A stretch of DNA of 64,000 nt from assembly GCF_027359675.1 (NCBI RefSeq), contig NZ_CP114786.1, positions 1,554,501 through 1,618,500 of the forward strand. The letters run 5' to 3'. Of this stretch, positions 6,463-15,223 are shown piece after piece. Position numbers and translations under genes: made by a program. The notes under the pieces are model-generated. The model saw only the letters and a program-made list of their open reading frames with translations. It was not told the DNA's origin and searched no databases. The first letter of the stretch is position 1; each line of letters opens with the position of its first letter. This DNA is from Roseibium sp. Sym1 (GTDB lineage Bacteria; Pseudomonadota; Alphaproteobacteria; Rhizobiales; Stappiaceae).

Positions 6463-8724
6463 CTAGCCGCCGCCGAAGAGGTTCCGGAGCAGGTTGAGCG
6501 GGCCGCGGCGTTCGCCGGAGCCGTTGTCGCCGCCGATGGGGGCCGGGGGGATGGGGTCGCTGCCCGATCCCACGCTGGCGCTCGGTACGGGTTTGCGCGG
6601 CGCGGACACGCTGGCGGGCAGATTGGGCACGCCGGGAAGGTCCGCCACCGGCAGGCCCTCATGGGCCTTGTCCATGACCTCTTTCCAGACCAGGGCGGGC
6701 AGGCCACCGCCGGTGGCCTTTTTCGTCGGTGAATTGTCGTCGTTGCCGAACCAGACCGCGGTGGTCAGGTTGCCGGTATAGCCGATGAACCAGGCATCGC
6801 GGAAATCCTGGCTGGTGCCGGTCTTGCCCCCGGCCGGCCGGCCGCTTTCCAGCCTGGCCTTGCGCCCGGTGCCGGTCACCAGGGTTTCGGACATCATCAG
6901 GTTCATTTCGCCGACGAGGCGGCGCTCCACGACACGGCCACGCCCGTCACCCGAGCGGGAATAGAGCGTCTTGCCGTCGACCGTCTTGATCCGGCGGATG
7001 ATGTGCGGCAGCACGCCGTAGCCGCCGTTGGAGAGCGGCACATAGGCGCTGGCGATTTCAAGCGGCGTCACTTCGGACGTTCCAAGGGACAGGGACAGGT
7101 TCTTTTTCATTTCCGACGAGATGCCGAGCCGTTTCGCGGTGTTCGCCACCGTACCGGCGCCGACCTCGTGGGCCAGCTGCGCGGCCACCGTATTGAGGGA
7201 CAGGCTGAGCGCGCGCGTCAGCGTCACCGGGCCATAATGTTCCTTGGTGTAGTTCTGCGGCGACCAGTTGCCGTATCTCACCGGCCGGTCCTGACGCACG
7301 GTCTGAGGGGTCATGCCGTTTTCCAGGGCCGCCAGATAGACAAAGGGCTTGAAGGAGGAGCCGGGCTGACGCTTGGCATAGACCGCGCGGTTGAACTGGC
7401 TCCTGGAATAATCGGCACCACCGACCAGCGCCTTGACGGCGCCGGCGGTATCAAGCGTGACGATGGCGCCCTGCCTGACACCGTATTTGTCCCGGTTTTC
7501 CTTCAGCGCCGAGCGCAGCGCCTGTTCCGCCGCCTGTTGCATGGCCGGATCGATGGTCGTGTCGACAATGATGTCCTTCTCGATCGAGCCGACAAAATGC
7601 GGCAGCACGTCCATGACCCAGTCGGCGGCGTAGTTCTCGCTGGCGGTGGTGTAGCGGCGCACGACCCTGGCCGGGGCCGCGAGGGCGTTCTTGGCCTCGT
7701 CGTCGGTGATGTAGCCTTCCTCGTTCATCGCGGCGAGCACCAGTTGGGCGCGGTCTTCGGCGAGATCCGGATTGCGGGCGGGGGAATAGCGTGAAGGCGC
7801 CTTGAGCAGTCCGGCAATCGTGGCCGCCTCGGCAATGGTCAGAAGGCGGGCGGACTTGCCGAAATAGCGCCGCGCGGCGGCATCGACCCCGTAGGCGCCC
7901 GAGCCGAGATAGACCCGGTTCAGGTACATTTCGAGGATCTCGTCCTTGGAATACTCGGCTTCCAGCCAGAAGGCGAGCACCAGTTCCTGGATCTTGCGCT
8001 TGATGGTCCGGTCCGGTTCCAGAAACAGGTTCTTGGCGAGCTGCTGTGTCAGCGTCGACCCTCCCTGCTGCAGGCGTCCGGAGGTGAGGTTGGTCACCAT
8101 GGCGCGCGCGAGGCCGACCGGGTCTATACCGAAATGGGAGCGGTAGCGGCGGTCCTCGATCGCGATCACCGCATTGGGCAGGTAGGGCGGCAGCTGTTCC
8201 AGCCGCACGGCCTCGCCGCCGGTATCGCCCCGGTTGGCGATCAGATCACCATTCGAGGCAACAATCTTCACGTTGGGCGGCCGCGCCGGCACCTGCCATT
8301 CGGAGGTCGGCGGCAGGAAGGCCGCGTAATAGCCGACGACACAGACCATGGCGATCGTGCCCCAGATGCCGAGCACCATCGACCAGTAGAGGCCACGCTT
8401 GACCAGCCGTCCGAGGGCTGTCGGTGCCTGGAAACGGTTCTTGCGTTTGGCGGCCCGCCGCTTGGCGCCGGAGCGTCCACTCCGGGGCTTGCCCTTGCCC
8501 GAGCCGCCGCGGGACGGCTTGCGGCTTGTGGCGGCCGTTTTTTTCGGCGCCGCCTTCTTGCGCGTGCCTGTTTTGGTCGTTTTCCGGGATTTCGGTTTGG
8601 ACGACGTCTTGCCGGAGGGCGCGCTCGGGCGGTCCCGCGGACTCAGACGCAAGTCCAGCAGGCTGCTTTCGCTTTCTCCGAATGTCGGCTCAATACGCGG
8701 CTGGCGCTTCGCCCGAGTCGCCAT
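6463..8724 (-). CDS. Class A penicillin-binding protein (PBP1A-type)
   Basis: Bifunctional peptidoglycan glycosyltransferase/transpeptidase, about 753 aa from the MATRAKRQ start, which has AAGGGA upstream; a longer form would begin at 8793. A Lys/Arg-rich cytoplasmic tail (to about 110) is followed by one TM helix. The GT51 domain carries EDRRYRSHFGID and GGSTLTQQLAKNLFLE. The transpeptidase domain carries the SxxK motif in PGSSFKPFVY, SLN in LSLSLNTVA and KTGT in GGKTGTSQDF. All catalytic motifs are present. It acts in periplasmic wall synthesis and is monocistronic. Confidence 0.93.
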   Translation of the reverse strand: MATRAKRQPRIEPTFGESESSLLDLRLSPRDRPSAPSGKTSSKPKSRKTTKTGTRKKAAPKKTAATSRKPSRGGSGKGKPRSGRSGAKRRAAKRKNRFQAPTALGRLVKRGLYWSMVLGIWGTIAMVCVVGYYAAFLPPTSEWQVPARPPNVKIVASNGDLIANRGDTGGEAVRLEQLPPYLPNAVIAIEDRRYRSHFGIDPVGLARAMVTNLTSGRLQQGGSTLTQQLAKNLFLEPDRTIKRKIQELVLAFWLEAEYSKDEILEMYLNRVYLGSGAYGVDAAARRYFGKSARLLTIAEAATIAGLLKAPSRYSPARNPDLAEDRAQLVLAAMNEEGYITDDEAKNALAAPARVVRRYTTASENYAADWVMDVLPHFVGSIEKDIIVDTTIDPAMQQAAEQALRSALKENRDKYGVRQGAIVTLDTAGAVKALVGGADYSRSQFNRAVYAKRQPGSSFKPFVYLAALENGMTPQTVRQDRPVRYGNWSPQNYTKEHYGPVTLTRALSLSLNTVAAQLAHEVGAGTVANTAKRLGISSEMKKNLSLSLGTSEVTPLEIASAYVPLSNGGYGVLPHIIRRIKTVDGKTLYSRSGDGRGRVVERRLVGEMNLMMSETLVTGTGRKARLESGRPAGGKTGTSQDFRDAWFIGYTGNLTTAVWFGNDDNSPTKKATGGGLPALVWKEVMDKAHEGLPVADLPGVPNLPASVSAPRKPVPSASVGSGSDPIPPAPIGGDNGSGERRGPLNLLRNLFGGG

Positions 8725-8847
8725 TGATCCCTTGTCCCTTATTGAATCCGGCAAAACACCGGTTTCCCCGGGAATGATCCTAGAATGCGGCAATTTAAGG
8801 GGGCGTTAAGGCTTCGGATTTTTGCGGGGGGCAAGGTGAGGCTTGAA

Positions 8848-9019
8848 TTGGGGGTCACCCCGGGCGAGCGGAGCGAGACCCGGGGCCTACTCATTCCCGG
8901 AGCCGCTGTAGTTGATGCTGCAGAGCAGCCCCCAACGACCTCAACACTCTCCCAAGCGGAAAGGCAAGTGGGCCCCGGATCTGCGCTTTCGCTTGTCCGG
9001 GGTGACACTGTGGTTGGGA
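8848..9019. repeat. BIME-like REP pair, copy 1
   Basis: Two facing REP units, GTCACCCCGGGCGAGCGGAG at the left and TTCGCTTGTCCGGGGTGACA at the right, enclose about 90 bp. A second composite with the same units in inverted orientation lies at 51508-51660. It sits in the gap between olsB and the PBP gene. Confidence 0.65.
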
Positions 9020-9035
9020 GACGATCCCGCCGGAC

Positions 9036-9980
9036 CTAGCTGGAATAGCGGCCGGCATCCGCGCCGTAATAATTGACGTAGCGCGTGTTGAGTTCGGAGA
9101 CCGGCATGATGATGAGGACATCGGTGGTGCCGAATTGCCGGTCGACCACGGCGCCGTCGCCGATAAAGGCGCCGAGGCGCAGGTACCCCTTGACCAGGGG
9201 CGGCAGGGCGCGCAGCGCGTCCCTGGCATTGAGTGCGCCTGCTTCCAGACGGTTCATCTCGACATACCGGTCTTCCACGGCGCGCACGCGCCATTGTTCC
9301 GGGGCACGCGCATTGTGGTGCAGGAAGGAAAGCTGACCCGCGATGGCATCCGGATTGGTCCCCTCGATCGACGCGCAACCGAGCATGACATCGATGTTGT
9401 GCCGCAGGACATAGGCCCAGATGCCGTGCCAGAGCAGCTCGACGGTTTTCTTGTTGCGGTAGGGTTTCAGCACGCAGGACCGGCCCAGTTCCATGAACCG
9501 CTTGTCCGGATTGGCATCGATCAGGGACTGGATGTCGAATTCGCCGGCCGTGTAGAACCCGCCGTGACGGTCGGCGACTTCCTGGCGCAGGATGCGGTAG
9601 GTGCCGACGATTTCCGGTTTCAGCCGGCCCAGCTTGTTGCGTTTCAGCGAGGCATGGTCCACCACCAGCAGGTGATCGCAATAGGCGTCGAACGGATCGG
9701 CATCCCTGCGCGTTGCCAGCGTGTGCGCGTCGGCAATTGCCGACATTTCCTCATAGAAGACCTGGTAGCGCAGCCGCTGTGCCTTTTTGACTTCCTTGAA
9801 GTTCCGGGCCATGCGGACTTCCAGGGAGCCGATGCGGCCGAGGGTTTCACCTGTCTTGACCGGAGTGCGGAGGGGGGCGGGACGCGGGGCGTTTGCCAGG
9901 GTGGCGCGCGGGCGCATCGCCGGTGTGAATTTGCGAACCAGTTTCCTGGGAGAAAACAGCCCTTGCCGCATTATGGACAT
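9036..9980 (-). CDS. olsB: OlsB-type ornithine N-acyltransferase (GNAT fold)
   Basis: Likely L-ornithine N(alpha)-acyltransferase, first step of ornithine lipid synthesis, transferring 3-hydroxyacyl groups from ACP to ornithine at the membrane. It is 314 aa. The GNAT-like core starts after a basic, variable N terminus (LEVRMARNFKEVKKAQRLRY) and includes FMELGRSCVLKPYRNKKTVE and LLWHGIWAYVLRH, typical of the OlsB/hemolysin-like acyltransferases. The ATG at 9980 follows GAGGGTGG; the upstream open frame to 10169 is discarded. No olsA is adjacent; in related genomes olsA is often next to olsB. Symbol assigned by family pattern. Confidence 0.75.
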   Translation of the reverse strand: MSIMRQGLFSPRKLVRKFTPAMRPRATLANAPRPAPLRTPVKTGETLGRIGSLEVRMARNFKEVKKAQRLRYQVFYEEMSAIADAHTLATRRDADPFDAYCDHLLVVDHASLKRNKLGRLKPEIVGTYRILRQEVADRHGGFYTAGEFDIQSLIDANPDKRFMELGRSCVLKPYRNKKTVELLWHGIWAYVLRHNIDVMLGCASIEGTNPDAIAGQLSFLHHNARAPEQWRVRAVEDRYVEMNRLEAGALNARDALRALPPLVKGYLRLGAFIGDGAVVDRQFGTTDVLIIMPVSELNTRYVNYYGADAGRYSS

Positions 9981-10261
9981 TCCACCCTCATGTATTCCTT
10001 TTGGCGCACGACGGTGGTTTTCACAGGCTGGACACTGCTCCACCACCCGGTTTTCCTTTGCCGGGACAAGACCCCGGCGACGGAAACCGTGCTTTGATGC
10101 TGCCGTAGAACATACTATTCCGACAACTGGATGACATCCGGTTTTTTTCCGGACCCTTTCCAGAGGCAAGATACTCCAGTCTGTCCGGTTTGTGAATTTA
10201 GGCGGGAGCGGGCAGCGGAAATTCTACTCTGGGTGGGTCCGCCGCCGGCCCGCCTCGGGCG

Positions 10262-12676
10262 TCACGACCGGCCGATGTCGGACAAGGCGTCGGAAATGTC
10301 CTCGACGGAAAGCGGTTTGGTGAGATAGCCGGCCGCGCCGACCTCCGCGGCCTGGTCGCGGGCGTCCTTCATGACATCCGCGGTCACGATCAGCACCGGC
10401 ACCTGTGGCCGTCCGCTTTCCCGTTCGTCCGCCCGGATCTGGCGAATTGCCTGGAAACCGTCGAGACCCGGCATGTGCAGGTCCATCAGGATGGCGTCAT
10501 AGGCACCGCTTGCCGCTTCCTCGACGGCCTTCTCGCCGTCTACCACCATGACCGGCACATGGCCGAGCTTGCGCAGCATGGCCTCGCTCAAGAGCCGGTT
10601 GATGTCGTTGTCCTCGGCGACCAGCAGGCGGAGAGGCCGGGCAGGCACCTTGTGCCGGTTGGACAGGAAGCCGTTGCTGAGCGGCTCGGCACTGACATCC
10701 CAGGCATGTTCCATGCCCGCATCGTCAAGCAGGCCGGCAAAGATCTGCACCAGCGTCTCGATGCGCACGGGCCGGATCAGGTAGGCCGCGTATCCGGCTT
10801 CGCGCAGATGCTCGAGCCGCTCGCGTTCCGGTGGCGCGATCATGACGATTGCCGGGGCCCGGCACCCTGTCAGACGCGCGGAAGCGAGCCATCCGCCGCT
10901 GTCGGAAAGGGCGGCATTGTCCACCACGAGCAGGTCCGCTGCGGCGAGACAGCTGTCAAGCTCGGGATTGCCCGGTGCCAGCACCGCGACATCCGCCCGG
11001 TGCCGCCTGAGCCTTTCGGCCAGCAGCGGGCATTCGATCTTGCTGTTGCTGACAAAGACGACCTTGCGGCCCGTGACCTTTTCTAGGCGCGGGTCACGGT
11101 CCGCGGACAGGTCTTCGGGAATCGGCAACGAGACCCGGAAGAGAGCCCCGCCTTCATGGGAGGGGCTGGCGGAGATTTCGCCGCCCATCAGCCCGGCGAG
11201 ACGCTGGGCGATGGCCAGGCCCAGCCCGGTGCCGCCGAATTTCCTGGCCGGACCATGGTCGACCTGCTCGAATTCCCGGAACAGGCGCCCGGCCTCGCCC
11301 TCGTCGAAGCCGATGCCGGTGTCGCGAACGTCGATGTCCAGAAAGCTGCCGCCCTCCGGGTTGGGGCGCCCGGCAAGTTCGATCGCGACCCCGCCCTCGT
11401 CGGTGAACTTGATGCCGTTGCCGATCAGGTTGAACAGGATCTGGCGCACACGGGTGGCGTCGAGCGTCACTTCCTCCGGCAGGTCCGGATCGAGCAGGGC
11501 GCCAATCTCGAGTTTCCTGGCGTGGGCCCTGGGAGCCAGCAGTTCGACAACGCTCTCGACCAGCGCGCCGACGCGCACCGGCGCGGCGTGGATGTCCAGC
11601 TTGCCCGCCTCAACCTTGGAGAAGTCCAGCACCTCGTCGATCAGCAGGAGAAGCGTTTCCCCCGAGGTTTCGAGGGCCTCGATATAGGCGCCCTGTTCCT
11701 TGGTCAGGCGGGTGTCGCGCAGGAGTGCCGCCATGCCGAGCACACCGTTCAAAGGCGTGCGGATCTCGTGGCTGACGGTGGCCAGGAAACGCGACTTGGC
11801 CTCGTTGGAGCTTTCCGCGGAATGACGCGCGGCAAGCAGTTCCTCCTCGATCACGCGGCGCTCGGTGACGTCCCGCAGGACGGTTTGCACCAGCTGGCGG
11901 TCGGTCGCTGTATCGCGGACGGGTATGTCGATGCGGGAGAACCAGCGGCGGCCCTGGGCGGTTTCCAGGTAGAAGTCCTGAAACCCGGCGCCGGTCGTGT
12001 TCGGGGCCGTATCGCCGTCGCCGCCAGTCCCGTTGCGCTCGTCCTCGACAAGCGGCAATTCCATCGGACTGCCCGGTTGCAGGTGATGCCCGGAGCCGAA
12101 GACATCGTCGGCGGCGGAGTTCACATAGGTGACAATGCCCTCCTGGTCGCGGCGGATGACGACATCACCGAGAGTGGCCAGGATGCTGGCATGGCGTTCA
12201 TCCGATTCGCCCAGTTCCCAGGCCCGGTCTTCCAGTTCCTCGCAGCGGGCCATCAGGCGGCGGATCTTGTCGTCCTTCACCTGCACGGCCTGGATCGCAC
12301 GGTGCATGTCGTCGGCAAACAGGCGCCAGACCGCAAGGCCACCGGCAAAAAAAGCGAGGCCGACGCTGAAGAACCGGTTGATGCCTTCGGCCGATACGAG
12401 CAGGAAGGCGGCAATCAGGCCGACCACCAGCCCGGCAACGGCCAGATGCTGCAGCGATTTTGCGGGCGCGGATACCGGCAGGTCCGTGGCCCTCCGGCCC
12501 GGTCCGACATCGGGTCCGCCGTCTTCAGCATCGTCCGGTTCGATGGCTTCCGAAGTTTTCGTTGAGGTCAGGTTTTCATGTGCAGAGCGATTCTGCCCAT
12601 CGGCAAGGCGTTGATCTTCCGCGTCGTCGGCATCCGGCACAACATTGGCGGCACGCTCGCTGTTTTGACTGACCAA
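10262..12676 (-). CDS. Hybrid sensor histidine kinase with two receiver domains
   Basis: Inner-membrane hybrid kinase, 804 aa. In order: acidic N-terminal tail; two TM helices (about 75-115); short coiled coil; PAS domain (about 160-270); HisKA with FLATVSHEIRTPLNGVLGMA; HATPase with LFNLIGNGIKF, DTGIGFD and GTGLGLAIAQRL; a degenerate receiver (VVFVSNSKIE...LLVVDNAAL); and an intact receiver (LRLLVAEDNDIN, ILMDLHMPGLDG, YLTKPL). No Hpt domain or adjacent response regulator is present, so its partner must be encoded elsewhere. The apparent start is TTG at 12676; the real start is uncertain. Confidence 0.88.
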   Translation of the reverse strand: MVSQNSERAANVVPDADDAEDQRLADGQNRSAHENLTSTKTSEAIEPDDAEDGGPDVGPGRRATDLPVSAPAKSLQHLAVAGLVVGLIAAFLLVSAEGINRFFSVGLAFFAGGLAVWRLFADDMHRAIQAVQVKDDKIRRLMARCEELEDRAWELGESDERHASILATLGDVVIRRDQEGIVTYVNSAADDVFGSGHHLQPGSPMELPLVEDERNGTGGDGDTAPNTTGAGFQDFYLETAQGRRWFSRIDIPVRDTATDRQLVQTVLRDVTERRVIEEELLAARHSAESSNEAKSRFLATVSHEIRTPLNGVLGMAALLRDTRLTKEQGAYIEALETSGETLLLLIDEVLDFSKVEAGKLDIHAAPVRVGALVESVVELLAPRAHARKLEIGALLDPDLPEEVTLDATRVRQILFNLIGNGIKFTDEGGVAIELAGRPNPEGGSFLDIDVRDTGIGFDEGEAGRLFREFEQVDHGPARKFGGTGLGLAIAQRLAGLMGGEISASPSHEGGALFRVSLPIPEDLSADRDPRLEKVTGRKVVFVSNSKIECPLLAERLRRHRADVAVLAPGNPELDSCLAAADLLVVDNAALSDSGGWLASARLTGCRAPAIVMIAPPERERLEHLREAGYAAYLIRPVRIETLVQIFAGLLDDAGMEHAWDVSAEPLSNGFLSNRHKVPARPLRLLVAEDNDINRLLSEAMLRKLGHVPVMVVDGEKAVEEAASGAYDAILMDLHMPGLDGFQAIRQIRADERESGRPQVPVLIVTADVMKDARDQAAEVGAAGYLTKPLSVEDISDALSDIGRS

Positions 12677-12784
12677 GATCGTTACTCTCTACAAGACCCA
12701 GTTGCCCGGAGAGTGCCGTCTAAACTTTGAGAAACCGTTTCATTTGAAGGAAACAAACAGTAAAAGTTGGCTCGTCCAGGCGGA

Positions 12785-13201
12785 TCAGACCCAGTCCTTC
12801 AGCACCGGATGGGTTTCAACCGCGGCAACTCCCTCCATGTCCGCGACCCTGTTGCGCAGCTCGGCCACCTCTTCAAGCGTGCCTGTGCGAACCAGCAGAA
12901 CCATGTCCCTGTCGCCCGAAATGGACCGGCACTGGACGACACCTTCCAGGCGCGCCAGGGCGGGCGCAATGGCCGCGCATGTCGCGGATCCGGTCCTGAT
13001 CCAGAGATAGGCTTCGACCCGTGCGGCATCGGGATCGCTGACCCGGACCGTATAGGCCTGGATGATGCCGGCGTCCTCCAGTTTCCGAAGGCGCGCCTGC
13101 ACGCTGGAGCGGGCAAGCCCGACCTCGGCAGCCAGGGTTTTCAAGGGGGTGCGGCTGTCGGTCTCAAGAAGCCGCAGCAAAGTCCGGTCAATCGAATCCA
13201 T
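12785..13201 (-). CDS. Lrp/AsnC family transcriptional regulator
   Basis: Regulator of 138 aa from MDSIDRTLLRLL. The N-terminal HTH is residues about 1-60 (TPLKTLAAEVGLARSSVQAR) and the C-terminal RAM ligand domain follows. An upstream extension to 13273 is in frame but lacks family similarity. It is divergent from a cupin gene 136 bp away, which may be its target (inference). The ligand is unknown; such proteins usually sense amino acids. Confidence 0.88.
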   Translation of the reverse strand: MDSIDRTLLRLLETDSRTPLKTLAAEVGLARSSVQARLRKLEDAGIIQAYTVRVSDPDAARVEAYLWIRTGSATCAAIAPALARLEGVVQCRSISGDRDMVLLVRTGTLEEVAELRNRVADMEGVAAVETHPVLKDWV

Positions 13202-13337
13202 GTGGTCTTTTACCACTGTCCCGTCCCGATTGCCGCTGCCGGAAACCGGAAAAAAGCCGGTCCGGCCGGTCAAATTGCCGGCGGCAACCGGCCGCGGCCT
13301 GCGTTAGAGAACTCCCGGCAGACAGCGGGAGAGTTTC

Positions 13338-13652
13338 ATGCAGTTTCATCTGGACACAAAAAGCTTCACCGCCGAGCGGGCCTGGGACGCAAGGCTTATC
13401 GGCGAAGTGGACACTGTCACCATACGCCTTCACTGGACCGACCGGCCCTACAGGTGGCACGTCAATGACGGTCCCGAAGTGTTCGTGGTGCTGGCCGGTA
13501 CGGTTGACATGCATTACCGCCAGGCCGGCGAAGAGAAGATCCAGCGCCTTGAAGAGGGGCAGATCTTCCTTGCCGAAGAGGGGGACGCGCATGTCGCCCA
13601 CCCGGTCGGCGAGGCCCGGATCCTGGTTGTCGAGCGCAGGGACAGCGTTTAG
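13338..13652 (+). CDS. Small cupin-domain protein
   Basis: Single-domain cupin, 104 aa. The beta-barrel motifs are recognisable: WHVNDGPEVFVVLAGTVDMH (cupin motif 1 with His) and EEGDAHVAHPVGEARILVVE (motif 2). A metal site is possible, but the enzyme activity is not predictable. The ATG follows GGGAGAG. It is divergent from the Lrp-type gene, hinting at amino-acid-responsive control. Its TAG stop sits on the TA junction of the MITE-like repeat, so the insertion may define the present C terminus. Confidence 0.75.
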   Translation: MQFHLDTKSFTAERAWDARLIGEVDTVTIRLHWTDRPYRWHVNDGPEVFVVLAGTVDMHYRQAGEEKIQRLEEGQIFLAEEGDAHVAHPVGEARILVVERRDSV

Positions 13653-13915
13653 GGGACGGACCCATAAATGAAGATGAAATGGTGTGAGGCGAATTGGTCT
13701 TCATCAAGGAGTGAAAGCGCAGGAAATGTGGTTCATTTTCAAGACTTTCGCGACGCCGAGGAAGCCCAATTCGGTCAAATCCGAAGGACATGGAAATGGC
13801 TTCACTCCGCGTCGTCAGCGCGCTTGACCGGGCAAAAAGCCCGCTCTACGCACCCTTCCTGGCGGTGTTTCGCCATTTTCCATGCCATTTAGTCTTCATT
13901 TATGAGTCCGTCACC
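13652..13915. mobile_element. MITE-like repeat, copy 2
   Basis: About 264 bp, homologous to copy 1 at 1362-1593 but in inverted orientation. Ends are GGGGACGGACCCATAAATGA at the left and the complement of GGTGACGGACTCATAAATGA at the right; both are flanked by TA. Shared interior blocks include the complement of GCGGGCTTTTTGCCCGG and TTTCCTGCG. It is more diverged than recent copies would be. Non-coding. Confidence 0.72.
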
Positions 13916-13965
13916 TAGAGCTTTTCCCGGCCACATTGGTTCCTTCTGCCCGGGAAAAGCTCTAA
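13916..13965. repeat. Short TA-flanked hairpin repeat
   Basis: A perfect 14-bp stem (AGAGCTTTTCCCGG pairing with CCGGGAAAAGCTCT) is bounded by TA and directly abuts MITE copy 2. Its termini resemble those of the larger element at 62753-63019 (TAGAGCACTTCCCGG), so it may be a minimal relative. Confidence 0.55.
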
Positions 13966-13966
13966 T

Positions 13967-13995
13967 GAAAAACCCCGGCAGATTTCTGCCGGGGT
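13967..13995 (-). terminator. Rho-independent terminator of trpS
   Basis: On the minus strand, ACCCCGGCAG pairs with CTGCCGGGGT around a 4-nt loop and is followed by TTTTTC. It is 28 bp past the trpS stop. Confidence 0.85.
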
Positions 13996-14022
13996 CCTTG
14001 ACTTGCAGCGGTCTGCGGTGCC

Positions 14023-15102
14023 TCAGCGCACGTCGAGGAAACCGATGATCTTGCGGACGTCCTTCAGCACCGGCTCGGCAATGGTGGAGGCCTTTTCGGC
14101 ACCGTCTCTCAGAACCGTGTCGATTTCCGCCTTGTCTTCCATCAGCCGGCGCATTTCGTCGGTCATCGGCGAGAGCTTGGCCACCGCCAGGTCGGACAGG
14201 GCCGGCTTGAAGGCGGAGAACTGCTGGCCGCCGAATTCCTTCAGCACCTCCTCCTTCGACTGGCCGTTCAGCGCGGCATAGATGCCGACCAGGTTGTCCG
14301 CTTCCGGGCGGCCTTCCAGGCCTTCGGTTTCGCTCGGCAGGGCATCCGGATCGGTCTTTGCCTTCTTGACCTTCTTGGCGATCGTCTCGGCATCGTCGGT
14401 CAGGTTGATGCGCGACAGGTCCGAGGGATCGGACTTCGACATCTTCTTGGTGCCGTCGCGCAGCGACATGATCCGGGTTGCCGGGCCGGCGATCATCGGC
14501 TCGGTCATCGGAAAGTACAGATACTCGGGCAGTTCCGGCGACGGCGTCGGGTTCGGCACGCCGATGCCCAGTTCCTTGATCCGGTCCGCGAAGTCGTTGT
14601 TGAACTTGGCGGCGATGTCGCGGGTCAGCTCCAGGTGCTGCTTCTGGTCGTCGCCGACCGGAACATGCGTTCCCCGGTAGGCCAGGATGTCGGCGGCCAT
14701 CAGGTTCGGATAGGCGAACAGGCCGACGGAGGCGTTTTCCCGGTTCTTGCCCGCTTTCTCCTTGAACTGGGTCATGCGGCTGAGCCAGCCCATGCGCGCG
14801 ACACAGTTGAAGATCCAGGCCAGTTCCGTGTGTTCACGCACCTGGGACTGGTTGAAAATGATCGATTTCTTCGGATCGATGCCTGCCGCCATGTAGGCGG
14901 CGGTCACTTCGCGCGTGGCTTCGGCAAGCTCGTGCGGATCCGGGAAGCCGGCGGTGATGGCGTGGCTGTCGACGACGCAGAAGATGGTCGGCATCTGGTC
15001 CTGCAGCGGCACCCAGCGCGACACTGCGCCCAGGTAGTTGCCGAGATGAAGATTGCCGGTCGGCTGGACGCCGGAGAAGACACGGGGCTGGAACTCCGCC
15101 AT
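14023..15102 (-). CDS. trpS: Tryptophanyl-tRNA synthetase
   Basis: Cytosolic class Ic aminoacyl-tRNA synthetase charging tRNA-Trp, 359 aa from [16 protein letters not shown]. The HIGH-type motif is HLGNYLGA near residue 19 and the KMSKS motif is [25 protein letters not shown] in the middle is also family-typical. The in-frame extension to 15192 is discarded because family members begin at the chosen Met. It lies downstream of murJ on the same strand with a gap of 121 bp, and a strong terminator follows. Confidence 0.97.
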   Translation of the reverse strand: MAEFQPRVFSGVQPTGNLHLGNYLGAVSRWVPLQDQMPTIFCVVDSHAITAGFPDPHELAEATREVTAAYMAAGIDPKKSIIFNQSQVREHTELAWIFNCVARMGWLSRMTQFKEKAGKNRENASVGLFAYPNLMAADILAYRGTHVPVGDDQKQHLELTRDIAAKFNNDFADRIKELGIGVPNPTPSPELPEYLYFPMTEPMIAGPATRIMSLRDGTKKMSKSDPSDLSRINLTDDAETIAKKVKKAKTDPDALPSETEGLEGRPEADNLVGIYAALNGQSKEEVLKEFGGQQFSAFKPALSDLAVAKLSPMTDEMRRLMEDKAEIDTVLRDGAEKASTIAEPVLKDVRKIIGFLDVR

Positions 15103-15223
15103 TTCAGATCCCTTTATTGGTGCGGCCGGTTGGAAGGGCGCTGTAGAATGTTTGGGCGCGCCGGGTTTAAGCCCGCACCAGGTCTTATGCAAGCTGGAAA
15201 CGGCGGAGAAACACGTTTCGCCG

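Noticed and set aside
11156..12565. 469-aa open frame opposite the hybrid kinase
   Set aside because: Antisense to well-defined kinase motifs; composition typical of a shadow frame.
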